The notes: a model not told the origin generated them from the sequence alone. A stretch of DNA of 64,000 nt from Candidatus Fusicatenibacter intestinigallinarum (GCA_019119555.1 DWWU01000003.1:24532-88531); one strand, 5' to 3'. Positions 55,064 to 62,877 are shown, counted from the stretch's first letter. A program made the numbers and translations.

Positions 55064-56469
55064 ACAGACAGATGAAAGAAAAACAGAAAACTGTGCAGAC
55101 ACTGAAAAAGAGCCCGGTTCTGACGGGGCTGTCCTTTCTGCACGCGACGCTGCTTCTGGCGCCTGTCCCTGCGCTTCTGTACGGTTTTGCCGGGGCGGGC
55201 AGAGAAGTACTGACCCGTCAGTACCAGATGGGAGGTGTGCTGCTTCTTCCGGTGGTTCTCAGCTGGCTGGCGGTCCGATACTGTAAGGCGCTGTGGCTGT
55301 ATGTACTGTCCGGAGCCGCGGCTGTCGTTCTGGCGTTTTCTGCTGTGCCGGGAGGCGCCGGGGAAGCCGCTTTGGCGCCGGAGAAGCTGATCTTTGCCGC
55401 GCTGACTGCCTTCCTCTGGCTGGTGCGGGGCGGAGTGCGGATTAAAAAAGGAAGGCTTCGGAAAGAGTATATGGAAATGCCTGTGGGGGAAGGAAGTCTG
55501 CAGATTCCTGATCTGTCCGAAATTCCTATGTTTCTTGACGATCCGCGGGCCGTGCATTTTTTCTTTTTTGTATTTTTCTATCTGGTATCTCTTCCGTTGG
55601 GCGAGGAGACTCTGTACCGCTATATTTTCGCAATTCTCTGCACGGACCTTCCGGTGTGCTTTCTATACCGTTACCTGGCCAGCTTCCGTGAATATGTGGA
55701 GGAGCATCAGTCCATTGCGAATCTGCCGGTTCATACCATGAAGAAAATTATCCATCTTCTGCTGGTTCCGGCGCTTCTGATTCTTCTTCTGGCGATGCTG
55801 CCTTCCCTGCTGTATGGGGAAGAACCTCTGACACGGATCCATGTGGAGTGGTCGCCCGGGGGATCTGCCCCGGTGCAGGAGAATGAAATGCCTGTGCAGG
55901 AGACCGACGGGATGCAGGAGATGCTGTCCCAGCTGTCCGGGGGAGAAGCCGCCAGAATGCCGGTATGGCTGGAACGCCTGCTGGAACTGGTCGTCTGGCT
56001 GATTGTCGCGGCGGTGGCGTTCTTTGCGCTCCGCGCCCTGTACCTTGCACTCCGGTCCATGAACCGGTCTTTTCTGCAGGACGAGGAAGATGAGATTACT
56101 TTTCTTGGGGATGAGGATCGCCGGGAAAAAGTGAAACGAAAACGGGAGAAGGGCGGTTCCCGGTTCTTCCCGTCCCCCAGCGAACGGGTGCGCAGAAAAT
56201 ACAAGAAAATCCTTCGCCGTGGAATGCGCCGCCGCCGGAAAACGCCTGGTGGAGCGGAAACACCCGCGGAGCTGGAGGCGCTTGCCTGCCTTCTGCCAGC
56301 AGAGGGCGCCGGGGCTGTGGAATCGGCGTTTTCCGCGGAAGATCCAAAGAGGGACGGTCGGTCTGCCGATCTGGAGATTCTGCATGGCCTGTACGAAAAG
56401 GCTCGCTACAGCCCGGATGGGTGTACCGAGGAGGAGGCGAAGCGCGCCGACGGAGTGAACCTTCCGTAA
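55060..56469 (+). CDS. Membrane protein with DUF4129-like C-terminus
   Basis: Protein of 469 residues with about seven membrane helices (up to about residue 190, then two at about 228-250 and 308-330). The C-terminal RKYKKILRR, ETPAELE and LYEKARYS match DUF4129. In the related yeaC-yeaD-yebA set this position holds a transglutaminase-DUF4129 protein; here no transglutaminase core (Cys-His-Asp) is visible. The start is GTG 55060 within GTGA; ATG 55072 is the alternative. The TAA lies in a decayed palindrome. Confidence 0.75.
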   Translation: MNRQMKEKQKTVQTLKKSPVLTGLSFLHATLLLAPVPALLYGFAGAGREVLTRQYQMGGVLLLPVVLSWLAVRYCKALWLYVLSGAAAVVLAFSAVPGGAGEAALAPEKLIFAALTAFLWLVRGGVRIKKGRLRKEYMEMPVGEGSLQIPDLSEIPMFLDDPRAVHFFFFVFFYLVSLPLGEETLYRYIFAILCTDLPVCFLYRYLASFREYVEEHQSIANLPVHTMKKIIHLLLVPALLILLLAMLPSLLYGEEPLTRIHVEWSPGGSAPVQENEMPVQETDGMQEMLSQLSGGEAARMPVWLERLLELVVWLIVAAVAFFALRALYLALRSMNRSFLQDEEDEITFLGDEDRREKVKRKREKGGSRFFPSPSERVRRKYKKILRRGMRRRRKTPGGAETPAELEALACLLPAEGAGAVESAFSAEDPKRDGRSADLEILHGLYEKARYSPDGCTEEEAKRADGVNLP

Positions 56470-56507
56470 CCGCCCGGCGGAAACCGTTCGGTCAGAAAAA
56501 CGGTCGC
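56466..56507. repeat. Decayed family 1 palindrome(s) over a stop codon
   Basis: It starts GTAACCG, with the TAA serving as stop of the DUF4129-like gene, and continues with ACCGTTCGGTCAG and AACGGTCGC. It looks like one or two worn copies. Confidence 0.5.
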
Positions 56508-56521
56508 TGCCTCCGGCATGT

Positions 56522-56983
56522 CTAAAAAAATTCTGAAATCCAGTAAATAACTCCCAGGAGCCAGCTGCAGAAGATTCCGTACAGAATCACCGGTCCTGCG
56601 ATGGTGAAAATCTTACATCCGATGCCCATGACCTGGCCCTCTTTCTGGTATTCGATCGCCGGAGCGGCCACCGAGTTGGCGAAACCGGTGATCGGCACCA
56701 GCGCCCCGGCTCCGGCAAACTTGACGATCTTCTGGTAAAGGTTCAGTCCAGTGAGAAGAACACTGAGCCCGACCAGAAGCAGAGAGCACCAGGAGCCGGC
56801 CGTCTCAGAAGTCATGGAAAACATGTTCTGGCAGAGATTGAGAATTGCCTGGCCCAGCACACAGATCAGTCCGCCTACAACAAACGCTTTCCCCATCTGG
56901 AGCGGGAGATTATGTTTCGGAGTGATCTCGTTGACATACTGTTCATATTCTTTTTTTGCTTTTTCGTTTTTCAAACTGTTCAT
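56522..56983 (-). CDS. spoVAC: Stage V sporulation protein AC
   Basis: Membrane protein of about 153 residues with four helices and the family block FAGAGALVPITGFANSVAAPAIEYQKEG (in part). SpoVAC forms a mechanosensitive channel for dipicolinic acid movement in spores. The ATG at 56992 touches AGAAAGG directly; the one at 56983 is better spaced and is used here. It ends the AA-AB-AC minus-strand group; a composite repeat separates it from spoVAB. Confidence 0.92.
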   Translation of the reverse strand: MNSLKNEKAKKEYEQYVNEITPKHNLPLQMGKAFVVGGLICVLGQAILNLCQNMFSMTSETAGSWCSLLLVGLSVLLTGLNLYQKIVKFAGAGALVPITGFANSVAAPAIEYQKEGQVMGIGCKIFTIAGPVILYGIFCSWLLGVIYWISEFF

Positions 56984-56999
56984 ATCTGTCATCCTTTCT

Positions 57000-57064
57000 G
57001 TTGCAGTTTAGCCAGGTCTGCGCAATTGCTGCGCAGACCGTGTGAAAACGCAGAGCCTGTGGGT
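57000..57064. repeat. Composite repeat (family 3), copy A
   Basis: It begins with half a family 1 palindrome (GTTGCAGTTTAGCCAG), then a hairpin GGTCTGCGCA/TGCGCAGACC and the tail GTGTGAAAACGCAGAGCC. It lies between spoVAB and spoVAC. Confidence 0.8.
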
Positions 57065-57086
57065 ATCCGGCCCGTCGTTCCATCAG

Positions 57087-57506
57087 CTACCACCCCCGGT
57101 AAAAGTACAGGAGTGAGCCGAGAAGCTTTCCGGCGGCCATCGCCAGAATCAGATACTGGATGCCTCTGACGATTCCCAGACGGCGCATTGCGATGGCATA
57201 GACATTTACCACTTCGCCCAGCGCAATGATCCAGCTTCCGAGAAAAATTCCGGAAAACAATCCGTAAACAGCCAGCCCCGGGACGCCAAACGGAAGGTTT
57301 CCATCGTACAGACAGGCCAGGCTGCCCAGAAAAACACCGAGCATACAGACGTTTTCATACCATTCCACATGATCTGCAGTCCGGGTGATACCGGCGTAGC
57401 GGGGAATAATTCCGAGCCCGATCATCAGGGCCGCCACTCCGCTGGAGACGAAAAATCCCAGAGAGAGCCCGATCAGAGAGAGCAGCAGCAATTCAGGAAT
57501 TCCCAT
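57087..57506 (-). CDS. spoVAB: Stage V sporulation protein AB
   Basis: Membrane protein of 139 residues with about five helices; MGIPELLLLSLIGLSLGFFVSSGVAAL (in part) and NVYAIAMRRLG match SpoVAB. It takes part in uptake of calcium dipicolinate into the forespore. GGGAGGAAAG precedes ATG 57506, which lies inside the end of spoVAA (14-bp overlap). Confidence 0.9.
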   Translation of the reverse strand: MGIPELLLLSLIGLSLGFFVSSGVAALMIGLGIIPRYAGITRTADHVEWYENVCMLGVFLGSLACLYDGNLPFGVPGLAVYGLFSGIFLGSWIIALGEVVNVYAIAMRRLGIVRGIQYLILAMAAGKLLGSLLYFYRGW

Positions 57507-58125
57507 GCTTTCCTCCCTTCTGGCTGCGGTCAGACTGTTCGATGATCGTGGTGTCGATATCATCCTCATAGGTGCGCATTTCCACCTCCATCGGCGTGGG
57601 ATCCTGCGTCAGTTTCCGTCTTCCGAAATGGTTGAAGAACAGAACGACGCCAATTCCGATGCCCAGGGAATAGGTAGTTTCCAGAACCGAAAATCCGGGA
57701 GAATCTTTGCCTGTAAACATCTGATAGATATTGTCGAACAGCGTTCGTATATCTACGTCCGTGTTAAAGGTCATAATGGAAAAGCCTGCCCCGACGAAGG
57801 TGATCAGGCTGACCAGCGTGATTTTCAGGATGCTGAGCAGTCGGCTTTTCTCTGTGGGATTTTCATAGGTGAGCACAAAGGTAGGCTCTCCGATATGACA
57901 GATTTCCACCTGGGGTTCCGCTTTTTCGATTTCCCGGATCACATCAATCATGGATATGACGTAGCGGCCATATTTTTCTCTGGGCAGCGACGCAACCTTC
58001 CGCACCTGGTTCCGGGCAAGTACAGCCGAATTCTTACAGCTGAGGTCTGCGATTTCTCCAAGGGTGACGATTTCCCTTGTGACCTTCATATTTTTGTCGG
58101 TCTGAATGTATAATGTATCACTCAT
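57493..58125 (-). CDS. spoVAA: Stage V sporulation protein AA
   Basis: Protein of 210 residues: a soluble N-terminal domain (to about 95), then two membrane helices (about 100-120 and 150-172) and a charged tail. The N-terminal region (VTLGEIADLSCKN) resembles SpoVAA. GGAGGAG precedes ATG 58125. It heads the minus-strand group and has a 40-bp palindrome in its leader. Confidence 0.9.
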   Translation of the reverse strand: MSDTLYIQTDKNMKVTREIVTLGEIADLSCKNSAVLARNQVRKVASLPREKYGRYVISMIDVIREIEKAEPQVEICHIGEPTFVLTYENPTEKSRLLSILKITLVSLITFVGAGFSIMTFNTDVDIRTLFDNIYQMFTGKDSPGFSVLETTYSLGIGIGVVLFFNHFGRRKLTQDPTPMEVEMRTYEDDIDTTIIEQSDRSQKGGKHGNS

Positions 58126-58151
58126 TGATGTGTCTCCTCCTGCCGTTTCGC

Positions 58152-58191
58152 TTTCGGACATCCGTTCCGCTGGCGGAACGGATGTCCGAAA
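58152..58191. repeat. 40-bp perfect palindrome, long family 1 form
   Basis: TTTCGGACATCCGTTCCGC, TG, GCGGAACGGATGTCCGAAA, a perfect 19-bp stem. The core matches the CCGTTCCGC variant of family 1. It is 27 bp upstream of spoVAA. Confidence 0.9.
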
Positions 58192-58295
58192 CGGAAACTG
58201 TTCTGAAAAAATTTCCTGCTCTCAACAGTCTGTCATAAAAATCTCAAATTATTCGCAGCCGGAAGGATTTGCCAGCGGGAAAAACGATCGGCGAT

Positions 58296-58325
58296 GCATA
58301 CTTTTTCCTGGTCTGCCGGATAATA
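58296..58325 (+). promoter_or_regulatory. Possible sigma F/G promoter of spoVAD
   Basis: GCATA (58296-58300), 18 bp, GATAATA (58319-58325), one base from the CATNHTA type -10 read by forespore sigma factors. Confidence 0.5.
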
Positions 58326-58343
58326 TCTCCAAAAACCAGTACA

Positions 58344-58386
58344 TCGGAAAATAGACAAGTCAAATGGCTGGGTATGTATTTTCCGA
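58344..58386. promoter_or_regulatory. Inverted repeat in the spoVAA-spoVAD gap
   Basis: TCGGAAAATA (58344-58353) and TATTTTCCGA (58377-58386) pair perfectly; weaker pairing continues outside. It could be an operator or an RNA hairpin. The remainder of the gap shows nothing else. Confidence 0.45.
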
Positions 58387-58452
58387 TTACCAGGAAGTAA
58401 ATTTCCAAATCTACCATGATTGACGCGGCAAATGCATCAGAAAGAGGTAAAG

Positions 58453-59478
58453 ATGAGACAGACGACAGGAAAGCAAAGTATTGCCCTTGAGGAACCGGTA
58501 TATATTGCGTCAGGTTCTTCACTGGTTGGGGAAAAAGAAAAAGAAGGACCGCTGGGGGATTTTTTCGATCACGTACTGACAGATCCCATGTGCGGCGGCC
58601 AGAGCTGGGAAGAAGGGGAGAGCAAAATGCAGCTGGAGGCTGCGAAGATGGCAATCCGCAAGGCAAACCTGAAGGAAGAACAGATCCGGATGATTTTTGC
58701 AGGCGATCTTCTGGCCCAGTCCATCGCGTCTTCGTTCGGTCTGGTGGAGCTGAACCGTCCGATCTACGGTCTGTTCGGCGCCTGCTCGACGATGGGAGAG
58801 GCGTTGTCTCTGGGAGCGATGGCCGTCGCGGGAGGTTATGGGGACTGGGTTCTTTCGCTGACCTCCAGCCATTTCGGAAGCGCGGAAAAGGAGTTCCGGT
58901 TTCCGCTGGCCTACGGAAATCAGAGGCCGCTGTCCGCCTCCTGGACCGTGACGGGCAGCGGCGCCTGCGTGCTGGGCCGGAAACGGACCAAGGTAAAAAT
59001 CACCGGGCTCACAACAGGAAAGATCGTGGATTACGGACTGAAGGATTCCCAGAATATGGGGGCATGCATGGCCCCGGCCGCCTGCGATACGATCTGCCAG
59101 AATCTGATTGATTTTAACCGGCGCCCGGAGGATTATGATCATATCATTACCGGAGATCTCGGCAGTATCGGTCAGGAAATTCTGCTGGAACTTCTCCGGC
59201 AGAAAGGGTTTGATATCGCCCGGCAGCATCTGGACTGCGGAATCATGATCTTTGACGAAGCGACCCAGGATACCGGAGCAGGAGGAAGCGGATGCGGGTG
59301 CGCTGCTGTGGTGCTGACTTCATATCTGCTTCCGAAGCTGAAAACCGGGGAATGGAAAAGAATTCTGTTTGTGCCCACCGGCGCGCTGATGTCGAAAGTC
59401 AGCTTTCAGGAAGGGCAGAGTGTGCCGGGCATCGCGCAGGCAGTTGTGATAGAACACGAAGAGGAGGAAAGGCAATGA
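58453..59478 (+). CDS. spoVAD: Stage V sporulation protein AD
   Basis: Thiolase-fold protein of 341 residues that binds dipicolinic acid. Family blocks are DPMCGGQSWEEGESKMQ (in part), FGACSTMGEALSLGAM and GSGCGCAAVVL. ATG 58453 follows AAAGAGG. Its stop overlaps spoVAE (ATGA). The gene reads away from spoVAA-AB-AC, unlike the single operon of Bacillus. Confidence 0.95.
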   Translation: MRQTTGKQSIALEEPVYIASGSSLVGEKEKEGPLGDFFDHVLTDPMCGGQSWEEGESKMQLEAAKMAIRKANLKEEQIRMIFAGDLLAQSIASSFGLVELNRPIYGLFGACSTMGEALSLGAMAVAGGYGDWVLSLTSSHFGSAEKEFRFPLAYGNQRPLSASWTVTGSGACVLGRKRTKVKITGLTTGKIVDYGLKDSQNMGACMAPAACDTICQNLIDFNRRPEDYDHIITGDLGSIGQEILLELLRQKGFDIARQHLDCGIMIFDEATQDTGAGGSGCGCAAVVLTSYLLPKLKTGEWKRILFVPTGALMSKVSFQEGQSVPGIAQAVVIEHEEEERQ

Positions 59479-59834
59479 TGGACTACGTGAATGCGTTCTG
59501 GGTGGGCGGTCTGATCTGCGCGCTGGCGCAGATTCTGCTGGACCGGACAAAAATGATGCCCGGAAGGATTATGGTGCTGCTGGTATGTACCGGAGCCGCG
59601 CTGAGTTTTCTGGGAATCTACGAACCGTTTTTCAGATTTGCAGGCGCAGGGGCCTCCGTTCCTCTGATGGGATTCGGGCACCTGTTGTTCCAGGGAGTCA
59701 GGGATGCGGTGGATGAATCCGGATTTCTGGGATTGTTTCAGGGAGGATTCCGGGCAGGAGCGGTAGGCTGTTCGGCGGCATTGATTTTCGGCTATCTGGC
59801 AAGTCTGATCTTCCGGCCGAGAATGAAAAAATAA
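59475..59834 (+). CDS. spoVAE: Stage V sporulation protein AE
   Basis: Membrane protein of 119 residues with three to four helices. FRFAGAGASVPLMGFGHLL (in part) parallels the FAGAGALVPITGF of SpoVAC, reflecting shared origin. GAGGAGG precedes; either ATG 59475 or 59478 could be used. Confidence 0.93.
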   Translation: MMDYVNAFWVGGLICALAQILLDRTKMMPGRIMVLLVCTGAALSFLGIYEPFFRFAGAGASVPLMGFGHLLFQGVRDAVDESGFLGLFQGGFRAGAVGCSAALIFGYLASLIFRPRMKK

Positions 59835-59869
59835 AATGGATAAAGCGACGGCGGCGCAGTATATTGTAT

Positions 59870-59939
59870 GTTGCAATTCAGCCAGGTCTGTGCATTCACT
59901 GCACGGACCGTATGAAAACGCAGAGCCAGTTACTGTTAC
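59870..59939. repeat. Composite repeat (family 3), copy B
   Basis: GTTGCAATTCAGCCAG, then hairpin GGTCTGTGCA/TGCACGGACC, tail GTATGAAAACGCAGAGCC, then CAGTTACTGTTAC. The outer parts look like the two halves of a family 1 palindrome split by about 40 bp. Confidence 0.8.
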
Positions 59940-59962
59940 ACGGCGGTATCTCAGGGCTTTTG

Positions 59963-59991
59963 TTGCAAGTTTCCGGTGTTCGTGTTAGAAT
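59963..59991 (+). promoter_or_regulatory. tcdA promoter
   Basis: TTGCAA (59963-59968), 17 bp, TAGAAT (59986-59991). Confidence 0.75.
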
Positions 59992-60004
59992 ATGGGAAGT
60001 ATCG

Positions 60005-60032
60005 GTTACAGTTCAGCTGGCTGAACTGTTGT
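60005..60032. repeat. Family 1 palindrome
   Basis: GTTACAGTTCAGC, TG, GCTGAACTGTTGT, close to the expected 5' end of the tcdA mRNA. Confidence 0.82.
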
Positions 60033-60104
60033 AAGTATCGTGAAAGGATCCGGCCTGTCTGCACAGCGCAGACGGGCCGCAGTACCAGGAAAGGAAGAGA
60101 TCGA

Positions 60105-60827
60105 ATGCTGCATGAATATTCGAGAATGGAACTTCTGATCGGGGAAGAGGGTCTGAAAAAGCTGCGGAATTCCAGGGTGGCGGTGTTTGGAATCGGAGGC
60201 GTCGGTTCCTATGTGGCGGAAGCGCTCGCCAGATGCGGAATCGGAACACTGATTCTGGCGGATAACGACAGAGTTTCGCTGACCAATCTGAACCGTCAGC
60301 TGATTGCGCTTCGCTCCACGATCGGGCAGCTGAAGACCGAGGTGATGAAAAACCGGATTCTGGATATTGACCCGGAGATCGTGGTTCATACCTATGAAAC
60401 GTTTTTTTCGGAGGAGACGGCGGAGGTGTTCGACTTTTCTGCCTATGATTATGTTGTGGACGCGGTGGATACGGTGACTGCAAAAATTCTGCTGATCGAG
60501 ATTGCGACGGCGACGGGGACTCCGGTGATTTCCAGCATGGGTACCGGAAACAAACTGGATCCCGGAAAATTTGAGATTACCGATATTTCCAAAACCAGCG
60601 TATGTCCGTTGGCAAAGGTGATGCGCAGAGAGCTGAAGAAGAGAGGAATCAGAAAGTGCAAAGTGCTGTATTCCAGGGAGGAACCGGTGAAACCCCGGAT
60701 TTCGGAGGAGACGAAAGGCACTGCGAAGCGCCCGGTGCCCGGAAGTATTTCTTTCGTTCCGGGGACGGCGGGGCTTATGATTGCCGGGGCTGTGGTCCGT
60801 GATCTGCTGAAACAGCCGGAAAAATAG
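60105..60827 (+). CDS. tcdA: tRNA threonylcarbamoyladenosine dehydratase
   Basis: ThiF/MoeB/HesA-fold enzyme of 240 residues. Nucleotide-binding GIGGVGSYVAEALARCG, then LADNDRVSLTNLNRQ and DAVDTVTAK, fit TcdA (formerly YgdL/CsdL), which cyclises t6A in tRNA at the expense of ATP. ATG 60105 follows AAAGGAAGAG. Monocistronic, with a good promoter. Confidence 0.9.
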   Translation: MLHEYSRMELLIGEEGLKKLRNSRVAVFGIGGVGSYVAEALARCGIGTLILADNDRVSLTNLNRQLIALRSTIGQLKTEVMKNRILDIDPEIVVHTYETFFSEETAEVFDFSAYDYVVDAVDTVTAKILLIEIATATGTPVISSMGTGNKLDPGKFEITDISKTSVCPLAKVMRRELKKRGIRKCKVLYSREEPVKPRISEETKGTAKRPVPGSISFVPGTAGLMIAGAVVRDLLKQPEK

Positions 60828-60830
60828 ATG

Positions 60831-60980
60831 TAACAGTTCGCCCAGGTCTGGTAACAGTTCAGCCAACTGAACTGTTACGCCATTCGGCCATTGAAAATTG
60901 CTTCGCGATGGGCCGGATGCCCGCAGGCTCTGCGTTTTTATACGGTCTGCGCATTTCCTGCACAGAGCCTGTGGTACCTC
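60831..60980. repeat. Nested repeats: family 3 pieces around a family 1 palindrome
   Basis: 60831-60851 reads GTAACAGTTCGCCCAGGTCTG, a family 3 start that stops abruptly (given here as 21 bases joined from GTAACAGTTC and GCCCAGGTCTG). A family 1 copy follows at 60852-60879 (GTAACAGTTCAGC, CA, ACTGAACTGTTAC). A family 3 copy in the opposite direction occupies about 60924-60979, with GGCTCTGCGTTTTTATAC and GGTCTGCGCA. Confidence 0.75.
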
Positions 60981-61052
60981 GCGGAGCAGAAACCGGCAGC
61001 TGTTCCGGGGACTGAACGGCTGCAATGAAACAGGAGGAATCGAGGATAACAG

Positions 61053-61976
61053 ATGTCAGATAGAATCAGAAGACGGTTCTGTGAAATCGTCGCAGAAGAC
61101 AGAGTGCTGGAACAGGAGCCGATGGCGCGTCATACGACCTTTCGGATTGGAGGACCGGCGGATTACTTTGTGGAACTTGAAAGTATCGATGAGGTAAAGG
61201 CAGCGGTCAGGATCTGTCAGGAAGAAAACCTCCCGTGGTTTGTGCTTGGCAGAGGCAGCAATCTTCTGGTCAGCGATCAGGGATATCGGGGGGTGATTCT
61301 TTCCATATATAAGGGTTTCCAGAAGGTGGAAATAGACGGAGAGATTCTGACTGTTCAGGCAGGCACACTGCTGACGACGCTTTCCGGAAAAGCGCTGGAT
61401 GCTTCCCTTGCGGGAATGGAATTTGCATCAGGCATACCGGGAACGGTCGGAGGCGCCGTGGTGATGAATGCGGGCGCTTACGGCGGAGAGATGAAGGATA
61501 TTGTCCGGCAGGTGACGGTTCTGGATCAGGAAGGAATTGTGCGGACGCTGACCGGCGAGGAGATGCAGTTCGGTTATCGCACCAGCCTGGCGAAGAAAAA
61601 AGGTTACATAGTGCTGGAGACGGTTCTGGAGCTTCAGCATGGACAGAAAGAAGAAATTCGGGAAAGGATGCAGGGGCTGAAAGCGAAGCGGATTGCGAAA
61701 CAGCCGCTGGAATATCCCAGCGCAGGAAGTACCTTTAAACGGCCGGAGGGATACTTCGCGGGAAAACTGATTATGGACGCCGGACTGAGAGGGGCCCATG
61801 TGGGGGACGCTCAGGTTTCGGAAAAACACTGTGGATTTGTGGTGAATACCGGCCATGCCACGGCTGCCGATGTGCGTGAACTGATGCGGCAGATTCAGGA
61901 AAAGGTACAGGAACAGTTTGGAGTTCGCCTGGAACCTGAGGTGAGATTTCTGGGAGAGTTTGAGTCAAAGGAGTAA
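61053..61976 (+). CDS. murB: UDP-N-acetylenolpyruvoylglucosamine reductase
   Basis: Flavoenzyme of 307 residues that makes UDP-MurNAc, a peptidoglycan precursor. FAD-binding LGRGSNLLVSDQGYRG and GIPGTVGGAVVMNAGAYGGE (in part) are clear; YPSAGSTFKRPEG carries the catalytic Ser, and EPEVRFLGEF the catalytic Glu. It is a type II (short) MurB. It starts the murB-rapZ-whiA-crh operon. Confidence 0.97.
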   Translation: MSDRIRRRFCEIVAEDRVLEQEPMARHTTFRIGGPADYFVELESIDEVKAAVRICQEENLPWFVLGRGSNLLVSDQGYRGVILSIYKGFQKVEIDGEILTVQAGTLLTTLSGKALDASLAGMEFASGIPGTVGGAVVMNAGAYGGEMKDIVRQVTVLDQEGIVRTLTGEEMQFGYRTSLAKKKGYIVLETVLELQHGQKEEIRERMQGLKAKRIAKQPLEYPSAGSTFKRPEGYFAGKLIMDAGLRGAHVGDAQVSEKHCGFVVNTGHATAADVRELMRQIQEKVQEQFGVRLEPEVRFLGEFESKE

Positions 61977-61980
61977 AAAT

Positions 61981-62862
61981 ATGCGTTTTGTAATCGTGAC
62001 GGGAATGTCCGGGGCGGGAAAGAGTACCGCGTTGAAAATGCTGGAGGATGCGGAGTATTTCTGCGTAGACAACCTCCCGATTCCGCTGATTGAGAAATTT
62101 GCCCAGCTGACGATGGACGGAACTGCCGGTGAGATTCAGAAAGTGGCGCTCGGCATCGACATCCGCAGCGGACAGTCACTGTCGGATCTTCAGTCCGTGC
62201 TGGAAAAAATGACGATCGCAGGTATCCGCTACGAAATTCTGTTTCTGGATTCCTCGGATGATATTCTTGTCAAGCGCTATAAAGAAACCCGAAGAACACA
62301 TCCTCTGGCGGGAAACGGACGGGTGGATGAGGGAATCAGGAAGGAACGGAAGGCGCTGGAATTTCTGAAAAAGGAAGCGGATTATATTATTGATACCAGC
62401 CAGCTTCTGACGAGAGAGCTGAAGGCGGAGCTGGACAAAATTTTTATCCAGGATCAGAAATTTCAGAATCTGATGATCAGCGTGGTTTCTTTCGGCTTCA
62501 AGTATGGAATCCCGGCAGATTCGGATCTTGTGTTTGATGTGAGATTTCTTCCGAATCCTTACTATGTGGAAGAACTTCGGCCTCTTTCGGGCAACGATGC
62601 TCCGGTCAGAGATTTTGTGATGGGATACGAGAATGCAAGGATTTTTGCCGACAAGCTGGAGGATATGATTACCTTTCTTCTGCCCAACTACATTTCGGAG
62701 GGGAAACATCAGCTGGTGATCAGCATCGGATGTACCGGAGGAAAGCATCGCTCCGTTACTCTTGCTAACGAACTGTACCGGAGACTGTCCAAAGTCAGTG
62801 AGTACGGCGTGAGAATTGAGCACAGAGATATTGAGAAAGATGCGATCAGAAAAAAACAGTAA
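61981..62862 (+). CDS. rapZ: RNase adapter / nucleotide-binding protein RapZ (YvcJ)
   Basis: P-loop protein of 293 residues. Walker A is GMSGAGKSTALK (residues 8-19); FGFKYGIP, FDVRFLPNPYY and IGCTGGKHRSV are family hallmarks. In E. coli RapZ guides RNase E to GlmZ sRNA; in Bacillus YvcJ affects competence, and its role here is not settled. It starts 4 bp after murB. Confidence 0.95.
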   Translation: MRFVIVTGMSGAGKSTALKMLEDAEYFCVDNLPIPLIEKFAQLTMDGTAGEIQKVALGIDIRSGQSLSDLQSVLEKMTIAGIRYEILFLDSSDDILVKRYKETRRTHPLAGNGRVDEGIRKERKALEFLKKEADYIIDTSQLLTRELKAELDKIFIQDQKFQNLMISVVSFGFKYGIPADSDLVFDVRFLPNPYYVEELRPLSGNDAPVRDFVMGYENARIFADKLEDMITFLLPNYISEGKHQLVISIGCTGGKHRSVTLANELYRRLSKVSEYGVRIEHRDIEKDAIRKKQ

Positions 62863-62877
62863 AGGCGGGCGAGGAGC

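Noticed and set aside
2446-60879. The dispersed palindromes as a CRISPR array
   Set aside because: Copies are kilobases apart with no regular spacers, and no cas gene is present.
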